NCBI GenBank assembly: GCA_002335605.1
Contig: BEDY01000003.1
Span: 1,488,001 to 1,552,000 of the forward strand
Origin: Prillingera fragicola
Taxonomy: Eukaryota; Basidiomycota; Tremellomycetes; Trichosporonales; Trichosporonaceae
Length of the DNA: 64,000 nt
Direction: 5' to 3'
A program made the translations under genes and the position numbers. This document shows positions 36,443-46,317 of this stretch, in pieces. How positions within the stretch are numbered: position 1 is the stretch's first letter; each line of letters starts with the position of its first letter. A model generated the notes under the pieces. That model saw nothing but the letters and a program-made list of their open reading frames with translations, did no database searches and had not been told where the DNA came from.

Positions 36443-36614
36443 ATGCCCAACTTTTACGGACCTTGCTCAGGAAGCTCAACTGGCACCAACCGGAACTGTA
36501 CGTTGATTCTAGTTCTCCCGCTCATTGACAGTGCCCTGCGATCCGTGGGTTCGTCCAGACGGCTACACCTTCTGTGGTTACTGTCTGGCCGCGATCGGCT
36601 ACGGCAGCCGTTAG
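36443..36614 (+). CDS. Tiny four-cysteine protein, family member 1
   Basis: Two exons, 36443-36497 and 36532-36614, with a 34-nt GTACGT...GACAG intron, encode 45 aa. The protein has Cys8, Cys21, Cys33 and Cys36, i.e. C-x12-C-x11-C-x2-C, with the box TGTNRN directly before the intron and PCDP directly after it; the last pair is FCGYC. The same spacing and intron site recur in three further genes up to 39590. Four cysteines with a terminal CxxC suggest a small zinc ribbon or knuckle, but no known family was recognised. No signal peptide is visible, so a cytosolic or nuclear protein is more likely than a secreted one. Function unknown. Confidence 0.55.
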
Positions 36615-37177
36615 GCAGGCAACAGCGCTTAACCTCATTGCAACCATTGTTGGAGCTGTATACGCCACTCTGTGTTACAAGACAGCAACGTACAAATTTC
36701 TCGAACGGCCAGCGCCGCGTGCGGACGTACCTCGTGGTGCAGCGGATTGCTATCTGATCCCAACCTCTACAAATGACATGCATAAGTTGGTAATGACAAG
36801 TCCATCGTGCCGAGAGCGTTTCCACTGTCTGTGGCTTGGTGGCGGCGCCGGCCTGCCTGGTTCGAGCCAATGGTGCCCACTCCAGTAACAGCACACACTG
36901 ATCAATTTGGACGCCTCGTGGCCCCGTTGCCTGTGCTAGTGCGAAGCCGAAGCAGTCCGAACATGGCGGCCTCGAGCTGGGACCTTGTTTGCCCATTCAT
37001 GGCGTTAAGCGGGCAGGTGTGTGCACCGACCCATCGTTGGTGCGAGGTGACAGTGTACGTACACCAGGACAGCTGCACCTAGTGCTTAAGACGACGATGC
37101 AGCGCCTCAGCCCCGTGTAGCTCAAACTCGCATCTAATACTGGCTTCAACGCAAAGACTCTGCCACTCATCCGGACC
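36615..37177. other. Intergenic between four-cysteine genes 1 and 2
   Basis: No gene supported. Minus-strand frame 36454-36996 (180 aa) overlaps the member 1 gene in antisense and has Cys residues but no pattern like the family. Confidence 0.4.
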
Positions 37178-37398
37178 ATGTCGTTCTCAGCCCTCCCAGT
37201 CGAATACTGGAACTGCATAGGCGGGTACAACGGTACAAATCGCGGCCGTAAGTGATCGTGCAAGTGGGATGCCGAATCAATGGACTGACTGTGCGCGGGC
37301 GTGCAGAGTATTGCTACCCCTTTTATCACTCTTCCAGCGGAGTGATTTGGTGTGCTTTCTGCGGAAAGACCCTGCCTCCACCAGGAAGATATGTGTAG
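37178..37398 (+). CDS. Tiny four-cysteine protein, family member 2
   Basis: Exons 37178-37247 and 37307-37398, intron GTAAGT...GTGCAG of 59 nt with branch-like GGACTGAC, encode 53 aa. Cysteines at 13, 26, 39 and 42 give C-x12-C-x12-C-x2-C. The box NGTNRGQ spans the intron (the Gln codon is split C|AG), followed by YCYP and VIWCAFCGKTLPPP. Neither exon is a long frame by itself, so ordinary gene finders would miss it. The match to members 1, 3 and 4 in cysteine spacing and intron site is the evidence; there is no transcript support. Confidence 0.58.
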
Positions 37399-38473
37399 TC
37401 TTTGAAAGAGCCGTTTGCACTGCCGAGTCTCTGGGTTTCGCTTAATGCATACATTGATGCCGGCTATGTGTCAACTCCTTTGATTCTTTGGCTATTACAC
37501 ACGTGGTGTGCCGTTTTACGATGCTCTGGCCGCTGGATACTGGCTACTGCACATTGATGTCACTCTACACACTGTACCGGCTCTTTGCACAACGAGATCG
37601 GCCATCGAGTGTGACGCCAAATACCCAGCTATTCACAGACCTCAACTAGCACGGACATATACACGAATGTTTATGCTTGGGTTAGTGGTCCGAGATGTGG
37701 CTTGGAGCCGAAAGAAATGTCGAAGTGTCGCTAGAGATCTGTGCCAAGGTCTTGAAAAGTCCTTGGTCGTGAAGAGACTTCCGGTTGTTGTTGAGTCAGT
37801 TGTCGCTGGACGGAAGTGACAACGCGGCAATCAATATTGCAAGTAAACCTCAGAATCTAATTGCTTAACAGACCTGCACCACAGACCTAGACACGAAGTC
37901 TCGTTTCTATTTCAAAGGGACGTGCATCCAAAAGGATGTGAATCAAACCGCAGACGATCTGAAAACTCACCGAAAATGGAAGAAGCTATTCGTGTGCCAT
38001 TCCTTCCCCCACTGCTCGCACTGATCGCCCTTCCAACTTTGTCCTGTGACTCCTCCAATGCAAACCCCATTTCGATCTTCCTAGGGTGGTTCTGAACTAT
38101 GACCCGAGCTCGAAATCTCCTCAGTTGTGCTGTGGGCGCCAGTTATGTACCGTACAAAGGTTGTCCCAATACTAACAACTGCATCTTGAGTCTCTCACAG
38201 GACAGGTGTGCTCGTCACAATCCCAGCATTCGCCACTACGGTACACACGATACACATCTCGTCTGAACCCACTAGCTCTGACTCACACACACCAAAAGAT
38301 ACACACAAACTAGCCGACGCCGATAGCACGTCTAACCGAGCGAGCTGCCCCTCCTCTGACTCGTCCTCACCTCGCACTACGCCCCTTGACTCGAAGACAG
38401 CCAACATTAAATGCGTTGGGGATTCCATGTCTCTTGTCTTACAACATGACCCAGAACTGACAAAAAATCGAAA
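37399..38473. other. Intergenic, no gene seen
   Basis: 1.07 kb, AT-richer than average. A 103-codon frame at 37508 shows no domain and no family pattern. Nothing else supported. Confidence 0.4.
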
Positions 38474-38694
38474 ATGAACTACACGAACGCCGGACAGGGG
38501 CGAACCCGCGCTCGCCTTCTTCCGTACACCCACTACGGGTTCTGCCTTGGCAACATTATGGGACACAACAGGAATCTTGAGTGGAACTGGAACTATTGCA
38601 GTGCGCTGATAGCATAGAGCCCTGCACAGGAAGACGTCTCGGTGATGGCACTTGGGCTTGTATCTTTTGCGGAATCAGGCTGCACCGTTTCTGA
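38474..38694 (+). CDS. Tiny four-cysteine protein, family member 3
   Basis: Proposed exons 38474-38580 and 38613-38694 with a 32-nt intron (GTGGAA...GATAG) give 62 aa. Cysteines at 24, 40, 52 and 55: C-x15-C-x11-C-x2-C. The box GHNRNL precedes the intron, and EPC, then WACIFCGIRL follow it. This member is the most diverged: the first spacing is 3 longer, the intron is phase 2 rather than phase 1, and the donor GTGGAA is weak. A different acceptor at 38617 would break the frame. The gene could be decaying or spliced slightly differently. Confidence 0.45.
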
Positions 38695-39381
38695 ATCGTG
38701 ATTCGCAGCACGACAGCGACACGACGAACCGCCTCCGTGGAGAGTGAAATAATCAAACAGTCTATCTTATGCAGGGCTAGTACATCAGGCGGCTACAGAG
38801 CTTGTGTCAGTCTAAATCACTCTTTCTCGTATAGGCATGCCTTATCTCCAAGTTCATGGTGGAACTTGTCAGTTTCCAGGATGAAAATTCATCGTCTCGC
38901 AATTGCTGTATCGTAGTGAATGATCACGCTGATTCAGTTCTTGCAGTGAGAACTTCTTGTCCGTCAGGAGGGGCTGTAGGGAAAGTGATGTCCCCAAAAG
39001 TGATCTCTGGGCCATCACGATACACGTCACCTCAGGTCTCGCACCCTGCCTGTCACTCAAATCAGTTCTTCGCCTCAACTCATCCCCTGGTCCTCGCATG
39101 AATCTTCTACCCTGGAACCACCTTGATCACATACTGCCGGCGAACTTTACACCACCGTGCTCCACAGACTTCACAATCCACTCAACGGAGTGGATTGAAA
39201 GCGATTGTTTGCAGACACCAGGGCAAGATCATGATCTCGTACCGAGTGGTCTCTGACACCACTTGCACATACATAACATACCTCCAGACGCGATCCAATG
39301 GTGACTATCAAGCAATACCCCTCTCCTCGTCTCTACCACTCCCCCGCTGCATCATCGCCATTTCAAAAGTGATCGAATAAA
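38695..39381. other. Intergenic upstream of four-cysteine member 4
   Basis: No gene supported. The last 80 bp before 39382 are CT-rich (CTCTCCTCGTCTCTACC), which would fit a fungal core promoter. Confidence 0.4.
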
Positions 39382-39590
39382 ATGGCCTGCGCTTCATACA
39401 ACAGTGACGGCCGTCCCCCCATCTGCTACGGCGACCTCGGTGGCTGGAACCGCGGTCGTGAGTTTCGCGTTCTCCCATCACACGCTGACGGTACCCAGAA
39501 TACTGTGCGCCGAATTATAGACGCGAGTTCTGGATTCCTGGATGGCAGTGCAAATGGTGCCACATTATCGTTCCCTATGCTCTTCAGTAA
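39382..39590 (+). CDS. Tiny four-cysteine protein, family member 4
   Basis: Exons 39382-39457 and 39499-39590 with a 41-nt intron (GTGAGT...CGCTGACGGTACCCAG, a textbook branch and acceptor) give 55 aa. Cysteines at 15, 28, 43 and 46: C-x12-C-x14-C-x2-C, plus an extra Cys3. The sequence CYGDLGGWNRGQYCAP spans the intron in exactly the place used by member 2 (Gln codon split C|AA), and the end is WQCKWCHIIVPYALQ. The GGxN-x-NRGQYCxP core shared with member 2 despite otherwise different sequence argues for an old duplication under selection. Confidence 0.6.
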
Positions 39591-39994
39591 ACAATACAGT
39601 AGCGTGCTCTGGGAAGACAGTCTGGCAGGTGCCACACACACATGATTCTCTCGATACACATCTTTGGGCAATATGAATATGCCTTCCACACTTGCAAAAT
39701 TGAGCTCCAGTCCCAGCCTTCGCTGGCAGACTGTTGAAGTATGCGTTGCTGCCGTACTCGTCCAACATTGCGAAGGTGGACTGGGGCCCAATAAACGGAA
39801 GGTGCCACTATGCCAATTTGACACTACAACTCTCGTTGCCTCTTCATCGCCTTCTCCGCCTCGACGGGCACGATTCTTCTTTACATATGTTGCACAAGTC
39901 AGCCACCACTCCCAAACGCATGCATACAGTCCAGGATCAACAAAGACGCCCCAGGGCAAGCTCGGAAACGTTTCAGCCACGCGACTTTCATCAA

Positions 39995-40096
39995 GCTCTC
40001 GTGGTGTAGTGGTTATCATACTCTCTTAGGGTCTAGTTGATTCTAAGCTTCCAGCTGGTATGGGAGTGGGCCCCGGTTCGAATCCGGGCGAGGGCC
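39995..40096 (+). tRNA. tRNA-Pro(AGG) with intron
   Basis: Acceptor stem GCTCTCG (39995-40001) pairs with CGAGGGC (40089-40095), with one G-U pair; discriminator C at 40096. D arm GTG/CAT around TAGTGGTTAT, anticodon stem CTCTC (40021-40025) with GGGAG (40062-40066), loop TTAGGGT with anticodon AGG (40028-40030), T arm CCCGG-TTCGAAT-CCGGG (40072-40088). A 29-nt intron (40032-40060) sits after position 37, the standard place. Confidence 0.9.
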
Positions 40097-40461
40097 TTGC
40101 TTTTTGCTGCACGCATGTTCTGTGCAACTACTTTGAAGTCCTTTTGCGCAGGTCGGTGAAGGGGAGGTGAGGAGGAACGTCTACGAGATGTGTGGCAAGG
40201 TGAATTCGTGCCAGGTGAAATTCGCGGCCAATTTTCCGTAGGGGCGGATGTAGAGGAACAGTAGCCGAGATAATACTTATGCACCTCTGTTCTTTGAAAA
40301 CCGCCAAGGTATCCACACAGTATCACATTGCGAATGGTCTTCTTTTAACAATTCCTCTACTCGAATCATCTCCTGTCGTATCCCTACACCCAGAGGCGGC
40401 TCCCCATAGCCCGCAGATCCACACTATACCGTCCCAAGTCCTCACGTAAGCTCACTCCTCG

Positions 40462-41369
40462 CTAGAGCTTGCCCTTGAACAGCTCCTTGACACTCTCGGG
40501 GTCAAGGACGCTCTCGGGGTAAGGGAGGCTCGAGTGCGCGACGTGGGCGTTTCCGCCATCGCAGACGAGAATGGCACCATTGTAAAACTTGGCGGCGGGC
40601 GAAAAGAGGAAGAGGACCGAGTCGGCAATGTCCTGCTTGGTGCCCATGGCACCAAGAGGGACGGAGCGCTTGGCCTCGTAGCCCTTGGCGCCGAGACGGC
40701 TCATGCCCTCGGTGTCGCCAATGGGGCCGGGAGCGATGACGTTGGAGCGGACGCCGCGGGGTCCTTCCTCGACGGCAATGACGTTGCTGAGAGCGTCGAT
40801 GCCGGCCTTGGCGGCCGAGACGTGGACCTGATAGGGGGTGCCGCGGTAGTGGAGGGTGGCCGAGATGTGAATGTACGCGCCCTTGGTCTCGCGGATCGAG
40901 GGCAGAGTGGCCTTGACAGTGTTGTACGTGCCAAGCTGTTGTCAGCGGTGTCAGAACAAAGGAAACGCACGACGTCAATGTCAATGACGGTCTTGAAGCC
41001 ACGCTCCGAGAGACCCGAGATGGGGGCAAGGAAGTTGCCGGCGGCACCGCACACAACATAGTCAATCTTGCCGAAACGCTCCTTGGCAGCGGCGACGGCC
41101 TTGGCGAGTGCAGCGGGGTCGCGGACGTCGGCGGGGGCAGCGAGACACTTGCCGCCAGTCGACTTTTCGAGCGCAGCAGCCGACTCGGCGAGGCCCTTGG
41201 CGCTGCCTGTCAGCTACGTCTGGAGACGGCATACTCACTCGCGACCGACAATGACGGCGCTGGCACCATGCTTCATCATCTGCTCGGTGATGACATATCC
41301 AATACCGGTGCGGCCACCAGTGATGAAGAGAACCTTGCCGGCGTAGATGTTGGGCTGGAATACGGACAT
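40462..41369 (-). CDS. SPS19: Peroxisomal 2,4-dienoyl-CoA reductase
   Basis: NADPH-dependent short-chain dehydrogenase that reduces 2,4-dienoyl-CoA so unsaturated fatty acids can enter beta-oxidation. Exons 41369-41239, 41202-40971 and 40935-40462 give 278 aa. The Rossmann start GKVLFITGGRTGIGYVI (TGGxxGIG), the ADVRD Asp, VVCGAAGNFLAP (NNAG equivalent), the Tyr-Lys region YQVHVSAAKAGIDAL and the family-specific APGPIGDTEGMSRLG are visible. The classical catalytic Tyr is replaced in DECR-type enzymes, consistent with this sequence. The C terminus ends GKL, a weak variant of the SKL peroxisomal signal. Confidence 0.85.
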
Positions 41370-42277
41370 TGCGAGTGTGTTGTTGTGGTTTGTGGGGAAG
41401 TGGACGCGAAAGAGACCAATCCTTTATATCAACCCCGTTGCACTCGGTCTGGGCCGTGGTCTAGTGGTGGTCATGGTCGTGGCTGCCCGGTTTGTCAGTA
41501 TACCCGGCGGAATCGAGAATCCGGGGCCGCGGCCGAAACCCTGAGCCCACCCCATCATGACCAAATGGTGGCCGCCGCTGAGCTGATTGTGAGCCTTCCA
41601 CCCAAATGCCAAGTACAGTGTCGCCGTTGCATCCCTCACAGCCATGCCGCTCACCGCTGACATCACGGGGTGGCCGGGAGCCCCAGACTTGGTCACACGA
41701 TCAGTGGAGGTCGGCATCGGTTAGCAGTCTTCGTCCTAGGCATCAGGGCCATGGTAGCTCTTGGTGCCGTTTTTGACGGACTGCCAGCTGGAAAGCCGCC
41801 ATGCGCCATGCGTCGCTTTGGTCTGTTCGATCTGTGGACGGTTACTGAGAACGCCAGGTGTGTTGTTCGTCTTGACCTCTTGTCGCTTCGCCCCAAGGAC
41901 TGCGCTTGATGTCTGCCGCCGTGAGGGCGCTAGCTTTATGAGAGGTGCCGATGTGTCAACACCAGCTGGTAATGCAGAGGTGGTGGGACCCGTGTTGCAT
42001 ATCTGATATCTTAGAAGCGCCCTACAGGCTTCGTGGACAGAGTTTGTTGCGTGGGCGGTCTTCTTCGTTCCGCAGCTCCTGATGCGAGGTCCCAGTCGCC
42101 CTGGGGTGGCATGCGAATCTGGGGCATGGTTCACGTCAAGGACGTATCTACTATGGGATATTCCGATGTTCTGGTGGTGAGTGAGATGATAAGAGGTGGT
42201 AAATCTGAAAGGAGAGGAGGTCCACGCGCAAGGGCGAGGAAGGCTGAGGGAACACATCAAGCACCCGGCAGCATCCC
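41370..42277. other. SPS19 upstream region, no gene
   Basis: About 900 bp without a supported gene; frames on the two strands overlap and lack motifs. Confidence 0.4.
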
Positions 42278-42941
42278 GTGCCATCGTTCATGTGCATCTC
42301 CCTAAATTTGCGGATCGAGTGCGCCACGCACTACAAACTAGAGTTTCAGCCAGAGCCCAGGAAGAAGAAGCGCGTTGCCCGTAGTAATGGCTCATCTAGC
42401 TCTGGCCTCTGGAGCTTCGACCTAACCTGCTGCCCGACCCTAGCTGCCACTCGACCACCTCCCCTGCCACTTTCATCCTCTACACCTACTTCTTGCCACC
42501 TGGCTACCTCAATACTTGTCCTATTGAGCTGAAACTTTGGCAAATCATTCTTCTAGACGTAATACACATTTGTATCAGCCAGAATCGCGCAGTCCTAATT
42601 CGTCGACTGATGTCCGGCCAGGGTGGTTATTCTATGCTGACCTTACCGAGCACCCCACCGCCGCCAACGCTATCGCTCTCGCTGTCCATATGTCGGATAC
42701 GGACATGAGGTATGTGTTGGCTATTTTGCATACCGAGAACCCGGTCACTCCAGAGTTTGTCGCTTCGTCCTCGAAGGACGGCTCCGTTGCTCGAGCGTTG
42801 AAGCCGATCGGCGATCATGACACCTCTCGCCCGGCGCGTCCACGAATAGCCAGGCGAACGACACGCTCGATATCAACACCTTGGCTCGTTCTCAAAGCAG
42901 GTTGCGGTAGCCGGGGGAGAGCCTCCAAAAACCTGCTATAG
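42278..42941 (+). pseudogene. BTB/POZ-like remnant or intron-rich gene
   Basis: Two frames, 42278-42532 and 42537-42941, are side by side. The second contains GWLFYADLTEHP, DMRYVLAILHTENP and VARALKPIGDHD, which line up with SSFFETLAHLP, ALHYVLVATRAH and VTAVIEVADAFD of the BTB-like protein at 5817-6740. No splice pair cleanly joins the two frames and the protein stops soon after the BTB region, so this may be a truncated copy. An intact gene with unrecognised introns is also possible. Confidence 0.3.
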
Positions 42942-43386
42942 ACTCTTCTGTGAATAATGAATAAATAACATGCATAGCCGCTACGACGCTAGGGACGCTC
43001 CAACCGGGGTGCCAGCTACGATTATTAAGATGCGCATAAAGAATGACAGCAACGGTCAATATCACCCAACTCATGTTCTGGGCAGCACTCCTGTCCAAAC
43101 CTTGACTGTCTGTGAGCAAGTCTGCAACCTGACCTGCCTTGTGCATTTGCGCTGACTGAGCTGGCATGCGAGGTGCGGCCTGCTCGATGAAGTGTGTTCG
43201 CCAGGGTGGTGTGGAAAAACCGGAGACTGGCAGCACTCCTCGTAACACCTTCAACCTTGCTCAACATTGTGTCAAGCTTGGCCAGTCAACTGCACAAATA
43301 ATCTGCACTCCGGAATGCAACAGTCACGAAACGTATCATACATGCTAACTGCTAACTCTCGTAAGTGCTGTCACGCGACACTACGT

Positions 43387-46317
43387 TTAAGCCTTCGCGG
43401 CGGCGGCGGCGGCCATCAGGTTGAGCGCCGAGCCTGCCTTGAACCACTCGATCTGCGAATCGTTGTACGTCGAGGTTGCAAGCAGCTCGTACTCAGTACC
43501 GTCGGCGCGCTTGCCCTTGATCTGGATGTCGCGTCCTGGGGCGAGGTTCTGGAGGTCAATCTGCACGAGTCAGCGATGTTCCTTGATGGCATGTCCTCTT
43601 GCGGGCGCGGTGCGGTTTGGTCCCCTCTATGAGTGGACGCTGAGTACTCACGATCGAGAGCTTGTCCGAGCCCGAGATGAGGTCGTAGTCGGCAGGGTTC
43701 TTGAACCAGAGAGGGAGCATGCCCTGCTTCTTGAGGTTGGTCTCGTGGATACGAGCAAACGAGCGGACGAGGACAGCGCGGCCACCGAGGAAACGGGGCT
43801 CAAGAGCGGCGTGCTCACGAGACGAACCCTCTCCGTAGTTCTGAAATTAGTACTGGTTGGAAGATATCATATAAGACTACTCACCTCGTCGCCGACGACA
43901 ACCCAAGGAATGCCGTTGTCGCGGTAGAAAGCTCCGACCTCTGGAACACCTGCGTACTCGCCGGTGACCTGGTTGAGCACCTTATTGGCCTCTCCATTGT
44001 CTGCGTTGATGGCGCCAATGAGACAGTTCTGACTTATATTAGCAAGATGCCCGCGGTATTTCAGCCAAGGGCCCTGCGATTGTTAGCGAATGTAAAAGGA
44101 GATGTTGAAACGAGTTGTGAAAGATAGAGGTAATGGACCTCCACCAGCAGGCGGAACCAAATTCGAAAAATGGTTGACCTCCACCAGCCGGCGGAACCAA
44201 ATCACTCAGATTTGGTTCTGCATCGCAATATACTCACACCAGCGGAAATGTGGTCGGTGGTGCACTTGCCCTTGGCCTTGATGAGGACGGGGGCGTCAAT
44301 AATGTCCTTGCCGTCCCAGGGGGCGAAGGGCTTGAGAAGCTGGAGACGGTCCGAGGTGGGGCTGACGGCAACCTCAACCTTGGAGCCGTCGGCGGGGGGA
44401 GCCTGGAAAGTGTTCTCTCCGGCGTCGTAGCCCTTGGAGGGAAGCTCAAAGCCCTTGGGCTCGGAGAACTTGAACTCCTTGCCGTCGGCGCCCTTGAGCG
44501 AGTCGGTAAGGGGGTTGAAGGTAAGGTCACCGGCAAAGACCATAGCGGTGACAAGGTCGGGCGAGGCAACGAAGGCGTGGGTAGCAGGGTTGGCGTCGTT
44601 ACGGCCGGTAAAGTTACGGTTGTACGAGGTGATGATAGAGTTCTTCTCGCCCTTCTTCACGTCGCGACGGTCCCACTGACCAATGCAGGGGCCGCAGGCG
44701 TTGGCAAGAACAATACCGCCAGCCTCCTCAAAGGTGCCGACAAAGCCGTCACGGGCAATGGTGGCACGGACCTGCTCGGAGCCGGGGGTGATGGTGAAGC
44801 CAGCCTTGGCCTTGAGGCCGTGCTTGGCAGCCTCCTCGACAATCGAGGCCGAACGGGACATGTCCTCGTACGACGAGTTGGTGCACGAGCCGATGAGACC
44901 GACCTTGAGCTCCTCGGGCCAGCCGTTCTTCTTGACCTCGGAGGCAAACTTGGAGATGGGGGTGGCAAGGTCGGGGGTGAAGGGACCGTTGATGTAGGGC
45001 TCGAGAGTGTTGAGGTCAATGTTAATGACCTGGTCGTACTCGGCGTCGGCGTCAGGGATGAGGTTGTGCTTGAAGGTCTGAGCGTACTTGGCAACCTCGG
45101 GGCGGTTGGTAGCCTGGAGGTAGCTGGCCATGCGGTCGTTGTAAGGGAAGAGCGAGGTGGTGGCACCAATCTCGGCACCCATGTTACAGATGGTAGCCAT
45201 ACCAGTGCACGAGAGCGACTCGACACCAGGACCAGTGTACTCGATAATGGCACCAGTTCCACCCTTGACGGTGAGGATACCAGCGACCTTGAGGATAATG
45301 TCCTTGGGGGTAGTCCAGCCCGACATCTTGCCGTCAAGGTGAACACCAATGACCTTGGGGGCCTTGAGCTCCCAGGGGATACCGGCCATAACGTCCACGG
45401 CGTCGGCACCACCGACACCGCAGGCAACCATACCAAGACCACCGGCGTTGGGGGTGTGCGAGTCGGTACCAATCATCATGAGACCGGGGGTGGCATAGTT
45501 CTCAAGAATGATCTGGTGGATAATACCGGATCCGGGCTTCCAGAAGCCGATGCCGTACTTGGCGCAGGCAGTGGCGAGGAAGTCGTAGACCTCACGGTTG
45601 AGGTCTACAGCACGGGCAAGGTCCTGGACACCGCCGACCTGGGCCTGGATAAGGTGGTCACAGTGGACCGAGGTAGGGACGGCAGTCTGGGGCAGACCAG
45701 CCGACATGAACTGGAGAATGGCCATCTGGGCAGTGGCGTCCTGGCAAGCGACACGGTCGGGGCGGAGCTTGAGGTACGAGACACCACGCTCAATCTCCTG
45801 GTGGTGGGGGTCGTCGAGGTGACCGTAGACAATCTTCTCGGCGAGGGTGAGGGGGCGGTTGAGGCTTATCGGGGGTCAGCTGACTGCGTAGACTACACAT
45901 GGGAAAAAAAAATAGGTAGCAGCGTGCAGTAGATGCGCGGACATTGCTCAGTCATGGGGGTTACACAATGCCCAAGATTGGGCGTGACCATTGCCACCGA
46001 CATTCTTTACAGCTGGCGATAGCAGCTGCGCAGATGTGCCGTAGAATGTCACCGGGCTTTAGTACCCGGCTATTCGCACCCAAAAACCCACATTGCCCGC
46101 ATCGCACAACTACGTAGCTACTAGTTTCTTTCGTTTCCCATCACTGTACTCACCGGCCGCGCACAATCTGGAGGTTGTCCTCAATGCGCTGGTAGTTGAT
46201 AAACTTGCCCTGCTCGAGGTTGCTCATAGGGACCTTGGTGTCACCAATGGCCGAACGAACGGTCGCCATCGAGCGGACGCCGCGGAGGAGCGACGACGAA
46301 ACACGAGGCGAGATCAT
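43387..46317 (-). CDS. ACO1: Mitochondrial aconitase
   Basis: 4Fe-4S TCA-cycle enzyme that isomerises citrate to isocitrate. Exons 46317-46154, 45864-44238, 44073-43885, 43840-43652 and 43560-43387 join in frame to 780 aa. A Ser/Arg-rich mitochondrial presequence is followed by [57 protein letters not shown], the cluster cysteines in [11 protein letters not shown] and [36 protein letters not shown], then [10 protein letters not shown] and [20 protein letters not shown]. The first intron (289 nt) and second intron (164 nt) are much longer than usual here, and the second carries a direct repeat and a hairpin. Skipping it properly restores the [10 protein letters not shown] segment, which no long open frame reveals. 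Confidence 0.93.
44136..44202. repeat. Direct repeat in ACO1 intron 2
   Basis: A 27-bp unit (GACCTCCACCAGC, then A or C, then GGCGGAACCAAAT) occurs at 44136-44162 and 44176-44202 with one mismatch, 40 bp apart. Only these two copies were noticed in the window. Confidence 0.85.
44194..44218 (-). promoter_or_regulatory. Hairpin near 5' splice site of ACO1 intron 2
   Basis: GAACCAAAT (44194-44202) and ATTTGGTTC (44210-44218) are perfect inverted copies around a 7-nt loop. On the transcript this hairpin begins about 20 nt downstream of the GTGAGT donor (44237-44232) and uses the end of the second direct repeat. Confidence 0.6.

Noticed and set aside
39565..39768. Minus-strand 67-aa frame with QFCKCG and CVCGTC, resembling the four-cysteine family
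   Set aside because: Cysteine spacing (C-x9-C-x7-C-x2-C at best) does not match, no NRG box or intron site, and it overlaps the 3' end of member 4 in antisense.
39426..40019. 197-codon minus-strand frame
   Set aside because: Overlaps family member 4 and the tRNA-Pro gene, no domain, composition explained by antisense of the region.
40033..40326. Minus-strand start MILCGYLGGFQRTE looks like exon 1 of the four-cysteine family
   Set aside because: No NRG box, no acceptor leading to a CxxC exon, and the frame runs into the tRNA-Pro gene.
44250..45932. 560-codon plus-strand frame
   Set aside because: Antisense shadow of aconitase; no motif of its own.
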